DNA of 64,000 nt from Bradyrhizobium sp. ORS 285. GTDB taxonomy: Bacteria; Pseudomonadota; Alphaproteobacteria; Rhizobiales; Xanthobacteraceae. Shown piece after piece: positions 37,532-46,826 of the stretch. Positions within the stretch are counted from its first letter, which is position 1. Each line of letters starts with the position of its first letter. The notes under the pieces were generated by a model that saw only the letters and a list, made by a program, of their open reading frames with translations, did not search any database and was not told the DNA's origin. The translations under genes and the position numbers were made by a program. Location of the stretch: assembly GCF_900176205.1 (NCBI RefSeq), contig NZ_LT859959.1:3245001-3309000 (forward strand). Direction: 5' to 3'.

Positions 37532-37581
37532 GCAGTCTGCTAGCGGATGTTGAACGTATGGCCGCAGCGCGAGCGGTGCCC

Positions 37582-37776
37582 GTGAATGCGCCCTCGCCCC
37601 CAGGCGAAGCGAAGCTTCGCTAGGGTGGGAGAGGGCATGTAGCACAGCGCAGCGAACTCGGTTGGGTGAGGGGTATGTCTCCACAAGTGGCGATCGCGGA
37701 GAGATACCCCTCACCCAACCGAGTACGCGGATCAGCCGGCGATGCCCTCTCCCACAAGGGGCGAGGGCACTGTATC
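37582..37776. repeat. 195-bp palindromic repeat, copy 2
   Basis: Same length and orientation as 34343-34537, beginning GTGAATGCGCCCTC and ending GAGGGCACTGTATC. The central arms are ACTCGGTTGGGTGAGGGG... and its complement with one mismatch. Compared with copy 1, GGTTTC/GAAACC in the stem has become GGTATG/GATACC, so one T-A pair is exchanged for A-T on both arms. Confidence 0.9.
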
Positions 37777-37807
37777 TCACAGCGGTGCGCTCAGCTGTGT
37801 CCAGTAT

Positions 37808-37853
37808 GGTGGGCACGCGATCGGCTGATGGCGTCGCTTTGCCCACCCCTACG
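37808..37853. repeat. partial repeat, GTAGGGTGGGCAAAG family, copy 3
   Basis: Only the right part is present: GGTGGGCACGCGATCGGC ... GCTTTGCCCACCCCTACGG. It matches the last 50 bases of copy 2 with few changes, so it seems a truncated copy. Confidence 0.7.
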
Positions 37854-37864
37854 GAGTCCAATAA

Positions 37865-38185
37865 TCATTGATCGCCGTGGCCGCCGGAGCCGACATCATC
37901 GGCTCCGGAATGATGACTGCCGCCGTGATCTCCTGATGCTGCATCGGAATGATAGAAGTGCCAGCGATGGGCGTCGATCACCATCGATGTGTACAGGGCT
38001 CTCACGGCGCCGTATTCGGGATCCATTGTCGTCATCTGGCCGAGCTTCTCGCGGAGGATTTCAATATCTCTCAACCTGGCTCGCTTGTTGAACAGCCAGT
38101 AGATGCCTGCGCCCAGGATGATCAGCATCAGGACGCCGAAGAACGTCACCCACGCGACAGCAGGCCCGGCAAACACTTGCACCAT
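37865..38185 (-). CDS. small membrane protein with His-rich tail, unknown function
   Basis: A 106-residue protein: one strong membrane helix (about residues 7-30, AVAWVTFFGVLMLIILGAGIYWLF), a basic stretch NKRARLRD and a helical part, then a C-terminal tail GDHGGSHHSGADDVGSGGHGDQ region rich in His, Gly and Asp that might bind metal. ATG 38185 follows AAGGAGA at ideal spacing; an upstream in-frame ATG at 38362 would add 59 residues of poor quality. No family recognised. Confidence 0.75.
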   Translation of the reverse strand: MVQVFAGPAVAWVTFFGVLMLIILGAGIYWLFNKRARLRDIEILREKLGQMTTMDPEYGAVRALYTSMVIDAHRWHFYHSDAASGDHGGSHHSGADDVGSGGHGDQ

Positions 38186-38450
38186 TCTTCCGTCTCCTTG
38201 CCTTTGCAGATGGACGGTTCCGCTCACTCTTGCATGGCTGCGCAAGCGCTTCAACTTCGGAGAGGTGCCGATTGAGCAGAGCGCCTCGCATGCCGCGGTT
38301 CGCGTCGCGCCTGGTTGCAACTGTGGCCCGCGCAAACTTTCATTAACGTTGCAAGCGGACATCGCCGGCGCTCTGATTGACGCGCCGGCTCATCTTCGCA
38401 CAATCTCCGCGTGATTGCGCAAACACTGATATTGCAGGGGCAGGGGATCG

Positions 38451-39110
38451 ATGGAGACGGCCGCCAAGCCAGGCATTCCGCTGTGGTTCAAGCTCGCCTA
38501 CAGCGCGTTCTGCGCGGTGCTGGTGCCCACCTATCTGATGGCCTACGGTCCGACCAACTTCCTCTACTTCTGCGATGTCGCGCTGTTGACCACGCTCGCC
38601 GCAGTCTGGCTGGAGAGTCCGTTGCTGGCTTCGGCGCCGGCCGTCGGAATCTTGCTGCCGCAAGCTCTCTGGGTGGTCGATTTTCTCGGCACCGCCGCGG
38701 GCCTGCCGATCACGGGCATGACGGCCTACATGTTCGACGCCAAGCTGCCGCTGTTCACCCGCAGCCTCTCGTTCTTCCATTTCTGGCTGCCGTTCGTGCT
38801 GGCCTGGCTGGTGTGGCGGCTCGGCTATGACCGTCGCGCCTTTGCGGTCTGGACCGTCGGCGCCTGGGCGCTGCTGTCGGTGTGCTACTTCCTGATGCCG
38901 CCGCCGCCCGCCACCAGCGATCTTCCGGTCAACATCAACTACGTCTACGGCCTGAGCGACGCCGTGGCGCAGAGCTTCATGCCGGGGCCCGCCTGGTTCG
39001 TGATGCTGCTGATCGGATTGCCGCTGGTGATCTTCTATCCGACGCACCGCCTCTTGCAGCGGTTTGCAAGGACGGCTCCAGCGCTGTCGGCAATTCCCGT
39101 GCGGTCCTGA
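38451..39110 (+). CDS. polytopic membrane protein of unknown function
   Basis: A 219-residue protein that is hydrophobic throughout, with about six membrane helices (FKLAYSAFCAVLVPTYLMAY, FCDVALLTTLAAVWLESPLL, FFHFWLPFVLAWLVWRLGY, and others). Conserved-looking polar groups in the membrane part include H, N and D residues in NFLYFCDVAL and SFFHFW. I recognise no named family. Divergent from the His-rich protein, from which it is separated by 265 bases without other genes. Start ATG 38451 after CAGGGGATCG. Confidence 0.75.
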   Translation: METAAKPGIPLWFKLAYSAFCAVLVPTYLMAYGPTNFLYFCDVALLTTLAAVWLESPLLASAPAVGILLPQALWVVDFLGTAAGLPITGMTAYMFDAKLPLFTRSLSFFHFWLPFVLAWLVWRLGYDRRAFAVWTVGAWALLSVCYFLMPPPPATSDLPVNINYVYGLSDAVAQSFMPGPAWFVMLLIGLPLVIFYPTHRLLQRFARTAPALSAIPVRS

Positions 39111-39123
39111 TCGGCATGAAATC

Positions 39124-39270
39124 GTAGGGTGGGCAAAGGCGCGCAGCGGCGCGACAGCGTCGCGAGCACCGTGCCCACCATCTTGCCACGGACCGCGCGA
39201 TCGATGGTGGGCACGGCGCGCGCGATCCGGCACACATCGATAGCGTGCCACGCGCCTTTGCCCACCCTAC
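39124..39270. repeat. palindromic repeat, GTAGGGTGGGCAAAG family, copy 4
   Basis: Begins GTAGGGTGGGCAAAGGCG 14 bases after the stop of the membrane protein gene and ends CTTTGCCCACCCTAC; inner GTGCCCACC / GGTGGGCAC arms. It is longer than the other copies (147 bp). The rest of the 294-bp gap to the next gene (39271-39404) contains another small repeat-like stretch, GACTTCGCTTCGCTCG, and no gene. Confidence 0.8.
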
Positions 39271-39404
39271 GCCTCGGTCGTTGTGACAAACGAAGCATCG
39301 CAACCAGAGTCCTCGTCCAGCCCTGGACGACTTCGCTTCGCTCGAAATGACGTGGATGATAGACTGGTCGAAACGACCATGAGCGCGACACGAGGAGGCG
39401 AAAG

Positions 39405-40145
39405 ATGCGGCTGGCTGTGATCTCCGACGTGCATGGCAATCTGCCGGCACTCGAAGCCGTTCTCGCGGACATCAAGACCCGCAGCGTCGATGCCACCGTC
39501 AATCTCGGCGATTGCGTGACCAGCCCGTTATGGCCGCGCGAAACCTTCGAGCTGCTGCAAACGCTCGCGCTGCCGACCGTGCGCGGTAATCACGACCGCT
39601 GGATCGAGGAGTTTCCGGAGGAGAAGCTGTCTCCCGCCGGCCGCTTCGCGCGCGCCGCGCTGACAGCCGAGCAGCGCCGCGTCCTGCATGCTCTGCCGCC
39701 GCGGCTGGCGCTGGAGCAAGGGATCCTCGCGGTGCACGGCACACCCGACGACGACTGCGCGCTGCTGCTCGAAGAGATGCTCGACGACGGCCGCTACGTC
39801 CCGGCTGGCCGCGACGTGCTCGCCGCGCGGCTCGTCAATCTCGGAGGCGCCACGCTGGTGCTGTGCGGCCACAGCCACCGACAGGCGATGGTGCAGGTGC
39901 CGCGCGGTCCTCTTGTCGTCAATCCCGGCAGCGTCGGCTGCCCCGTGTTCGGCGACATCCCCATCGCGGCGCAGCTCGAATATCGCTCGCCGCACGCGCG
40001 CTATGCCGTGCTCACCGAGCGCCGCGGACATTGGCAGGCCGAGCTGCTGTCGCTGGCTTACGAGTGGGATCACGCGGCGGCGCGCGCCGTAGAGAACGGT
40101 TTTCCGCACTGGGCCGGTGCGTATGCATCCGGCGCCGTGATCTGA
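39405..40145 (+). CDS. calcineurin-like metallophosphoesterase (YfcE/MJ0936 type)
   Basis: A 246-residue di-metal phosphoesterase. Motifs in order: DVHGN (8-12), GDCV (with metal Asp), GNHD (about 61-64), VHGTP and GHSHR; together they give the full metal site. Family members hydrolyse phosphodiesters such as cyclic nucleotides or p-nitrophenyl compounds. ATG 39405 follows GAGGAGG. No functional partner nearby. Confidence 0.9.
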   Translation: MRLAVISDVHGNLPALEAVLADIKTRSVDATVNLGDCVTSPLWPRETFELLQTLALPTVRGNHDRWIEEFPEEKLSPAGRFARAALTAEQRRVLHALPPRLALEQGILAVHGTPDDDCALLLEEMLDDGRYVPAGRDVLAARLVNLGGATLVLCGHSHRQAMVQVPRGPLVVNPGSVGCPVFGDIPIAAQLEYRSPHARYAVLTERRGHWQAELLSLAYEWDHAAARAVENGFPHWAGAYASGAVI

Positions 40146-40377
40146 ACGCCCTTGAGACGCTTGTGAGAAGTCGGACGAACCGGGTAACCGATCGCCCGTC
40201 GGGCAAATCGGTCTGCTTGTTTGTGCGCAGTCGCCTGCATCCAACGGCGCTGCCGGCTTTGAATCCGCCTGCGCGCGTAAACTGATTTCATCAGCGCCAT
40301 CAAGCTGATTTGGCCTGTCCAGTCTCCACAGTAGAAATATATCTGTTTCGTAATATCGGAATTTGTGCTTTCCTGTC

Positions 40378-40880
40378 GCCGTCCCGCCCCGGCACGAGGG
40401 GCGTATCGCGATCGTCACGACACGCGGGGTGGGATGCGATGGGCGCTAGGAGCCGCAGCATGGTGTGATGCCGTGCGGACGAACGGCTCCGGCGCACGCC
40501 GAGATCGCATGGTCCTGGTCTCCCGACGCTGAGGCCACGCCGGTGGTGACGATGATCCGCCGGTCACGGGGGCAAGACAGCCGGTCCCCGGGGAGAGTGC
40601 GTATAACGCGTAGAGCCATCGCGCAGGGAATGCCGGTTGACCGGCTGGACCTGTGGTGACTGCCGCCTGCTTATCTTTCTGCAGGCGGGCCATGGGTTGC
40701 GGCCAGCACCCGGCATTCCCTGCGCCCTCGTTCTCCGAGGGAGGGTGGCATCGAGAGACACAACTCGGGCAGATCATGCCGCGAGACCGATGCGCCGTGC
40801 GCGCGTTCGGTGCGCGCGTGAAGCGCCCCACCGATGCCCGGGGTCTGCCAGGAGCCAGGGCGGGCACGAAATTGGTTCCG
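40378..40880 (-). repeat. repeat-derived block without a real gene
   Basis: A ~500-bp stretch in the 820-bp gap 40146-40965. It resembles a block I have often seen in Bradyrhizobium and Rhodopseudomonas genomes, which on the minus strand gives spurious proteins with SENEGAGNAGC and PAFPARWLYAL stretches. It holds a long inverted repeat: CGCAGGGAATGCCGG (40620-40634) and CCGGCATTCCCTGCG (40710-40724). The open minus frame of about 150 codons here (40415-40867) has Arg/Pro/Ser-rich composition and no plausible start context, so I do not call it a gene. The AT-rich stretch at about 40335-40372 before it may belong to the same element. Confidence 0.6.
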
Positions 40881-40965
40881 TAATTCTACGGGTGGGACAA
40901 TTAACGTCGCTGAAGCAGCCGATCAGGCATGGCAAAGGGGATCACAAGGAAAGCACCGCGCCCTC

Positions 40966-43281
40966 ATGATATGGCCTGGGGATCCCACGAGCTCGAAGCG
41001 AACCGCAGCCGCCAGCCCGCTGAGCGCATTTTTCCTTTGGATCGGCGGCTTCGGGGCCATCGAGGGCCTCGACGACGAAGCGCTCACCGAGCGTGATCGC
41101 CGGCGCATCCGTGCACGGCAGATCGATGCCGTGGCGCGCCTGGTCCCGGTGACGATCGGCATCAACTTCGCCAATGCCGCCATCATTCTCGGCGTGTTCT
41201 GGAACGCTGTCTCCAATCTCTTCCTCACCGCGTGGGGCGCGGCGATCGCCGTTGCCGGCGGCATGGCGTTGCGCGGCTGGTGGCGCGCACGCAAGTCGCG
41301 GCCGCAGGAGGCCTCGGAGCGCGCCATCAATCGGATGACGGTGCAGGCATTCTTCCTCTCGGCCGTCTGGGGCTCGCTGCCTCTCATCGTCATGCCGCAG
41401 GTCGACCCGCAACTGCAGATCATTGTTGGATCGCTGATGACCGGGATGATCTCCGGCGGCGCGTTCGCGATGTCCAGCGTGCCGCGGGCCGGCCTGACCT
41501 ATACCTGGACGATGATGCTGTGCTCGGTCGGCTCGCTGTTTCTGTGCGGCGGCGCCACCTACCTCGTGCTCGTCGTCTTCCTCGTGCTCTACTCGTCCTT
41601 CATGGTGCGCCACCTGGTGTCGCACGGCAACGTGTTCCTGGAGAACCTGAAGGCGCAGATCCGCCACGAGCGCCAGAACGAGACCATCTCGCTGCTGCTC
41701 AAGGAATTCCAGGAGAACGCCGCGAGCTGGCTGTGGCAGACCGATGCCGAGGGCCGTCTGATCGATGCGCCGCAGCGCTTCGCCGACGTCGCGCAGCTGC
41801 CGCTCGATCAGCTCAAGGGTGAGCGACTCATCGATACGCTGAAATATCTTTGTCCGACCGATACGGCGACGCTCAAGACGCTCGCGGATCGCATGACGCA
41901 GCGGCTGTCGATCCCGGAGAGCCTGATCCATGTCGTGGTCGCGGGCGGCGAGCGCCGCCGCTGGGCACTCACAGCGCGACCGGCGCGCGACTATGAGGGC
42001 AAGTTCGCCGGCTATCGCGGCTTCGGCCGCGACGTCACCGAGCGCTGGCGCGCCGAGCAGGCGGAAGCCGAGAGCAGGGCCAAGTCCGACTTCCTGGCGA
42101 TGATGAGCCACGAAATCCGCACACCGATGAACGGCGTGCTCGGCCTCGCCTCGACCCTGCTCGAGACCAAGCTCGATGACGATCAGCGCCACGCTGTGAT
42201 GACCATCCGCGAGTCCGGCGACAATCTGCAGCGCATCCTCAACGACATTCTCGATCTGTCGAAGCTCAATGCCGGCAAGCTGGAATTCGAGACGGTCGAT
42301 TTCTCGCCGGCGGCGCTGGTGGAGGCCGTCACCGCCATCATCGGCGTCAGCGCGAAGTCGAAGAGCCTCCTGGTCAATGCCGACATCGATCCGAAGCTGC
42401 CGCCGTCGCTGAAGGGCGACGTCGCGCGCATCCGACAGGTGCTGATCAACCTCGCCTCCAACGCGGTGAAGTTCACCGAGCAGGGCGGCGTCACCATCGC
42501 GGTCGCATGCCGCACGCGCGACGATCACAAGGCCACCATCGAGTGGCGCGTCTCCGACACCGGCATGGGCATTCCCGCCGATCGCGTCGGCAAGCTGTTC
42601 ACCGACTTTGCCCAGGCCGATGCCTCGATCAACCGCCGCTTTGGCGGCACCGGGCTCGGACTTGCGATCTCCCGTCGCATCATCGAGCAGATGGGCGGCA
42701 CGATCGCCGTGTCCTCGGTGCAGGGCGAGGGCTCGACCTTCCGCTTCAGCCTGACCTTGCCGTGGAGCGACAAGCAGGTCTCCGATCAGCGCGGCGACCG
42801 CGTCGGCGCCGGCGACCTGAAGGCGCGCATCGAGGCGCTCGGCCGGCCGCTTCGGGTGCTGATCGCCGAGGACGATGCCACCAACCGGATGGTGGTGTCG
42901 AAGATGCTACAGGAGTTCGGGGTCGACAAATGTATCGTGCCGGACGGCCTGCAGGCGGTGAACGCTGCCTCCGAGCAGGAGTTCGACCTGGTGCTGATGG
43001 ACGTCCGCATGCCCGAGATGGACGGCATCACGGCGACGCGGACGATACGTGCGAAAGGCGGACGGCTGGCCGAACTGCCGATCATCGCGCTGACGGCCAA
43101 CGCCTTCCCAGACGACATCAAGCAGTGCCGCGAGGCGGGCATGACCGACTTCCTCGCCAAGCCATTGCGCAAGCCCGCGATGGTGGCCGCGATGCTGAAG
43201 GCGATCGGCACGTCAGCCCCCAGCATCGAGGCGCCGGCACTGGCGCCGTCAGACAGTCCGGCGGCGACCGCCGAGGTCTGA
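40966..43281 (+). CDS. membrane hybrid histidine kinase (PAS-HisKA-HATPase-REC)
   Basis: About 771 residues. Order: four to six membrane helices (about 50-205, a MASE-like sensor), coiled linker, PAS domain (about 235-350, NAASWLWQTDAEGRL), HisKA with H382 in MMSHEIRTPMNG, HATPase (N box, DTGMGIP, GGTGLGLAIS), and a C-terminal receiver with acidic pair EDD and phospho-acceptor D679 in VLMDVRMPEMDG. It phosphorylates itself and passes the phosphate to its own receiver and then to an Hpt partner. ATG 40966 is uncertain (weak AAGGA); upstream in-frame codons read into the repeat block. No partner regulator is adjacent. Confidence 0.9.
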   Translation: MIWPGDPTSSKRTAAASPLSAFFLWIGGFGAIEGLDDEALTERDRRRIRARQIDAVARLVPVTIGINFANAAIILGVFWNAVSNLFLTAWGAAIAVAGGMALRGWWRARKSRPQEASERAINRMTVQAFFLSAVWGSLPLIVMPQVDPQLQIIVGSLMTGMISGGAFAMSSVPRAGLTYTWTMMLCSVGSLFLCGGATYLVLVVFLVLYSSFMVRHLVSHGNVFLENLKAQIRHERQNETISLLLKEFQENAASWLWQTDAEGRLIDAPQRFADVAQLPLDQLKGERLIDTLKYLCPTDTATLKTLADRMTQRLSIPESLIHVVVAGGERRRWALTARPARDYEGKFAGYRGFGRDVTERWRAEQAEAESRAKSDFLAMMSHEIRTPMNGVLGLASTLLETKLDDDQRHAVMTIRESGDNLQRILNDILDLSKLNAGKLEFETVDFSPAALVEAVTAIIGVSAKSKSLLVNADIDPKLPPSLKGDVARIRQVLINLASNAVKFTEQGGVTIAVACRTRDDHKATIEWRVSDTGMGIPADRVGKLFTDFAQADASINRRFGGTGLGLAISRRIIEQMGGTIAVSSVQGEGSTFRFSLTLPWSDKQVSDQRGDRVGAGDLKARIEALGRPLRVLIAEDDATNRMVVSKMLQEFGVDKCIVPDGLQAVNAASEQEFDLVLMDVRMPEMDGITATRTIRAKGGRLAELPIIALTANAFPDDIKQCREAGMTDFLAKPLRKPAMVAAMLKAIGTSAPSIEAPALAPSDSPAATAEV

Positions 43282-43292
43282 GTCGGGGGAGG

Positions 43293-43649
43293 TTAGATCG
43301 AGAAGCTGGTGCCGCAGCCGCAGGAGGCGGTGGCGTTGGGATTGTTGATCCGGAACGAGGCGCCCATCAGGTCGTCGACGAAGTCGACTTCGGAGCCCGC
43401 CAGGAACGGCACCGAGGCGGGATCGACCAGCACCACGGCGCGGTCGCGCTCGATCACGAGATCGTCCGCGGCCTTGGCACGATCGACGTCGAATTTGTAC
43501 TGGAAGCCGGAGCAGCCGCCGCCCTCGACCGAGATGCGCAACATCGCGCCGGCCGCTTCCTTGCCGAGGATCTCGCCGATCCGGCGGGCGGCGCGTTCGC
43601 TGATGGTGACGGGGCCGGTCGCGGCGTCGGTCGTCGAGGCGTCGGTCAT
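43293..43649 (-). CDS. erpA: iron-sulfur cluster insertion protein, A-type carrier
   Basis: A 118-residue A-type carrier that hands Fe-S clusters to target enzymes. The three conserved cysteines are C46 (GGGCSGF), C110 and C112 (CGCGTSF). It converges on the kinase gene with only 11 bases between stops and is divergent from dgt, an arrangement found in many alphaproteobacteria. The choice between ErpA and IscA rests on context (no isc genes here). Confidence 0.92.
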   Translation of the reverse strand: MTDASTTDAATGPVTISERAARRIGEILGKEAAGAMLRISVEGGGCSGFQYKFDVDRAKAADDLVIERDRAVVLVDPASVPFLAGSEVDFVDDLMGASFRINNPNATASCGCGTSFSI

Positions 43650-43759
43650 GGCAGGAGGTCTCCGAATAGCGCGTCATGCCCTATTCATTTGGTCTCGGGC
43701 ATTCCCCATAGTTAAGTGGGCTCGGCTGAGGAATCAAACCGCAAAAGGAACAATCGCCC

Positions 43760-44926
43760 GTGTCGGTCGGAATGGCTGCTCCCCGCGCTCCCTTTTCCTG
43801 CGATCCCGATCGCAGCCGGGGCCGCCTGTTCGCCGAGCCGCCGTCGCGCACCCGCAGCCCGTTTCGCCGGGATTGCGACCGGGTGATCCATTCCACCGCC
43901 TTCCGGCGCCTGAAGCACAAGACCCAGGTGTTCGTCTTCCACGAAGGCGACCACTACCGCACCCGCCTGACCCATTCCCTGGAGGTCGCCCAGATCGCCC
44001 GCGCGCTGGCGCGCCAGCTCGGTCTCGACGAGGACCTGACGGAGACCTTGGCCTTGGCGCATGATCTCGGCCATCCGCCGTTCGGCCATGCCGGGGAGCG
44101 GGCGCTGAACCGCTGCATGGCCGACCATGGCGGCTTCGACCACAATGCCCAGACATTGCGCATCGTCACCTCGTTCGAGCAGCGCTATCCGGATTTCGAT
44201 GGGCTCAACCTGACCTGGGAATCGCTCGAAGGCATCGTCAAGCACAACGGTCCGTTGCAGGGGACGATCCCCGCGGGCATCGCCGAGTTCAACGCCGGCT
44301 TCGACCTGGAGCTATGGAGCTACGCCTCGCTCGAGGCCCAGGTTGCAGCGCTGGCCGACGACATTGCCTATGACGCCCACGACATCGACGATGGGTTGCG
44401 CGCGGGCCTGTTCGTGGTCGACGACCTCAAGGAGGTTCCGCTGCTTGCGGCGATGATCGAGGAGATCGACCGGCACTATCCGGCGCTCGACGCCATCAGG
44501 CGCGGGGCCGAGCTGGTGCGCGAGCTGATCTCCTACCTGATCGCAGCCGTCGCGGCCGAGGCCGAGCGCCGGATCACCCAGGTGAAGCCGGTCTCGCCGC
44601 ATGACGTCAGGCGCCACACAACTGCGCTGGTGGCGTTTCCCACTGACGTTGCCGAGCACGAGGCCACCATCAAGGCGTTTCTCTGGCAGCGGATGTATCG
44701 CCACGAGCGGGTGATGCGGGTGATGCGCGACGCCGAGCGCATCGTCGAGGACCTGTTCGGCCGCTATCAGCAGGACGGCGCGACCCTGCCGGCCGGCTGG
44801 CTCGACGGCTGCGACGGAGAGGGCGATCGGGCCCGCCGGATCGGCCACTTTATCGCCGGAATGACCGACCGTTTCGCGTTAACCGAGCACCACCGGCTTT
44901 TTGACTCGACTCCGGATTTGCGTTAG
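43760..44926 (+). CDS. dgt: deoxyguanosinetriphosphate triphosphohydrolase-like protein
   Basis: A 388-residue HD-domain enzyme that cleaves dNTPs to nucleoside and triphosphate. The metal site is visible as H72 ([10 protein letters not shown]), H101-D102 ([11 protein letters not shown]) and a later Asp in [15 protein letters not shown]. The GTG at 43760 follows AAAAGGA at good spacing; ATG 43772 is an alternative with poorer spacing. Nine bases before argS, so probably co-transcribed with it. Confidence 0.95.
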   Translation: MSVGMAAPRAPFSCDPDRSRGRLFAEPPSRTRSPFRRDCDRVIHSTAFRRLKHKTQVFVFHEGDHYRTRLTHSLEVAQIARALARQLGLDEDLTETLALAHDLGHPPFGHAGERALNRCMADHGGFDHNAQTLRIVTSFEQRYPDFDGLNLTWESLEGIVKHNGPLQGTIPAGIAEFNAGFDLELWSYASLEAQVAALADDIAYDAHDIDDGLRAGLFVVDDLKEVPLLAAMIEEIDRHYPALDAIRRGAELVRELISYLIAAVAAEAERRITQVKPVSPHDVRRHTTALVAFPTDVAEHEATIKAFLWQRMYRHERVMRVMRDAERIVEDLFGRYQQDGATLPAGWLDGCDGEGDRARRIGHFIAGMTDRFALTEHHRLFDSTPDLR

Positions 44927-44934
44927 GCGGCGGC

Positions 44935-46731
44935 ATGGTTGAACAAGCGTCCACCCCCTATCTTTTCGCCGACATGCTGGCCCGCGTGCACGCCATCTGC
45001 GCCGCGCTCGCCAAGGCCGACGGCTGGCCCGAGGGCACCGACTTTTCGCGCGTGGTGGTCGAGCCGCCGCGTGATCCGAGCCATGGCGACATGGCGACCA
45101 ACGCCGCGATGGTGCTGGCCAAGGAGGCCAAAGCCAAGCCGCGTGACCTGGCCGAAAAGCTCGCTGAGCGGCTGCGCGCCGACGAGCTGGTCGCCAAGGT
45201 CGACGTCGCCGGTCCGGGCTTCATCAACCTCACTTTGCAGCCGACGGTGTGGGCCAGGGCGCTCGGCACGATCCTGCGCGAGGGCATCGGTTACGGCCGC
45301 GTGGCCCCGGTGCCGGGCGCGCCGAAGGTCAACGTCGAATACGTCTCGGCCAATCCCACCGGGCCGATGCATGTCGGCCATTGCCGTGGCGCCGTGTTCG
45401 GCGACGCGCTGTGCAGCCTGTTGCAGTTTGCCGGCCGCGACGTCACCCGCGAGTACTACATCAATGACGCCGGCGCGCAGGTCGACGTGCTCGCGCGCTC
45501 TGCGTTCCTCAGATATCGCGAGGCGCTCGGCGAGGACATCGGCGCGATTCCGGACGGGCTTTATCCCGGCGATTATCTCAAGCCGGTCGGACAGGCGCTC
45601 AAGGCCGAGCATGGCGACAAGCTCAAGGCCATGCCCGAAGCGCAGTGGCTCCCGATCGTGCGCGACAAGGCGATCGCGATGATGATGGACGAGATCAAGG
45701 ATGATCTCGCCGCGCTCAACATCCGGCACGACGTGTTCTTCTCCGAACGCTCGCTGATCACCGGCGGCAACAACAAGGTTGCCGAGACCATCGACTTCCT
45801 GCGCGAGCGCGGCGACGTCTATGAAGGCCGCCTGCCGCCGCCGAAGGGGGCGCCGGTCGAGGATTGGGAAGATCGCGAGCAGCTCTTGTTTCGCGCGACG
45901 GCCTTTGGCGACGATGTCGATCGCCCGCTGATCAAATCGGACGGCAGCTACACCTACTTCGCCTCAGACATCGCTAACCACCGGCACAAGTTCGAGCGTG
46001 GCTTCGCCGATCTCATCGACGTGTTCGGCGCCGACCATGGCGGCTACATCAAGCGCATGCAGGCCGCGGTGAAGGCGGTGACCGCTGCGCAGGCGACGCT
46101 CGACGTCAAGGTCGTTCAGCTCGTCAAGCTGCTGCGCAATGGCGAGCCGGTGAAGATGTCGAAGCGCTCCGGCGACTTCGTTACCTTGCGGGAAGTTGTT
46201 GATGAAGTGGGGCGCGATGCGGTCCGTTTCATGATGCTCTACCGCAAGAACGACGCCGTGCTCGATTTCGACCTCGCCAAGGTCATCGAGCAGTCGCGCG
46301 ACAATCCGGTGTTCTATGTGCAGTATGGTCACGCGCGGGGCTACTCGGTGTTCCGCAATGCCCGCGACATGGTCCCGGACCTCCCGGAAGAGGAGGGCGC
46401 CCGGCTGGCGTTTCTGCGGGATGCCAATCTCGAGAGACTTTCCGACCCCTTCGAACACGACCTCTTGAAACGGCTGGCGCTCTACCCACGTACGGTGGAG
46501 AGCGCGGCCCTGGCGCATGAGCCGCACCGGATCGCCTTCTACCTCTATGAACTTGCAAGTGAATTTCACGCCCACTGGACTCGTGGGCGGGATTTGCCCT
46601 ATTTACGCTTCATTATCGATGATGATGCAGAATTGACCAAGGCACGTTTGGCCATGGTTCAGGGCGTCGTCTCGGTACTGGCGTCGGGACTTGCGATCTT
46701 GGGCGTTAATGCTCCTGATGCAATGCGCTGA
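44935..46731 (+). CDS. argS: arginyl-tRNA synthetase
   Basis: A 598-residue class I synthetase. HIGH motif is H146-V-G-H149 in [12 protein letters not shown]; the KMSKR motif is residues 407-411. The N-terminal tRNA-recognition domain (about 1-110) and the helical anticodon-binding domain at the C terminus are in place. Starts 9 bases after dgt and is followed, after 95 bases, by the SPOR protein gene. Confidence 0.98.
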   Translation: MVEQASTPYLFADMLARVHAICAALAKADGWPEGTDFSRVVVEPPRDPSHGDMATNAAMVLAKEAKAKPRDLAEKLAERLRADELVAKVDVAGPGFINLTLQPTVWARALGTILREGIGYGRVAPVPGAPKVNVEYVSANPTGPMHVGHCRGAVFGDALCSLLQFAGRDVTREYYINDAGAQVDVLARSAFLRYREALGEDIGAIPDGLYPGDYLKPVGQALKAEHGDKLKAMPEAQWLPIVRDKAIAMMMDEIKDDLAALNIRHDVFFSERSLITGGNNKVAETIDFLRERGDVYEGRLPPPKGAPVEDWEDREQLLFRATAFGDDVDRPLIKSDGSYTYFASDIANHRHKFERGFADLIDVFGADHGGYIKRMQAAVKAVTAAQATLDVKVVQLVKLLRNGEPVKMSKRSGDFVTLREVVDEVGRDAVRFMMLYRKNDAVLDFDLAKVIEQSRDNPVFYVQYGHARGYSVFRNARDMVPDLPEEEGARLAFLRDANLERLSDPFEHDLLKRLALYPRTVESAALAHEPHRIAFYLYELASEFHAHWTRGRDLPYLRFIIDDDAELTKARLAMVQGVVSVLASGLAILGVNAPDAMR

Positions 46732-46826
46732 TTGGGGGAAACACGCGACTTCAGTTGGGGGCCTCAATCTGGCAGGGTCCGCCTTAGGACGCATATGCGG
46801 CTCACCCGCAGGGACGCTTCATCACG

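Noticed and set aside
34343..37776. Composite transposon flanked by insertion sequences
   Set aside because: The 195-bp flanking copies contain no transposase frame and are mostly palindrome; they are better seen as non-coding repeats.
37949..38275. Plus-strand frame of 108 codons opposite the His-rich membrane protein
   Set aside because: The minus-strand frame has a strong ribosome site and a clear membrane helix; the plus-strand frame has neither.
40415..40867. 150-codon minus-strand protein candidate with SENEGAGNAGC
   Set aside because: Resembles a family of hypothetical proteins produced by a dispersed repeat; low-complexity Arg/Pro/Ser composition and no start context, so treated as repeat.
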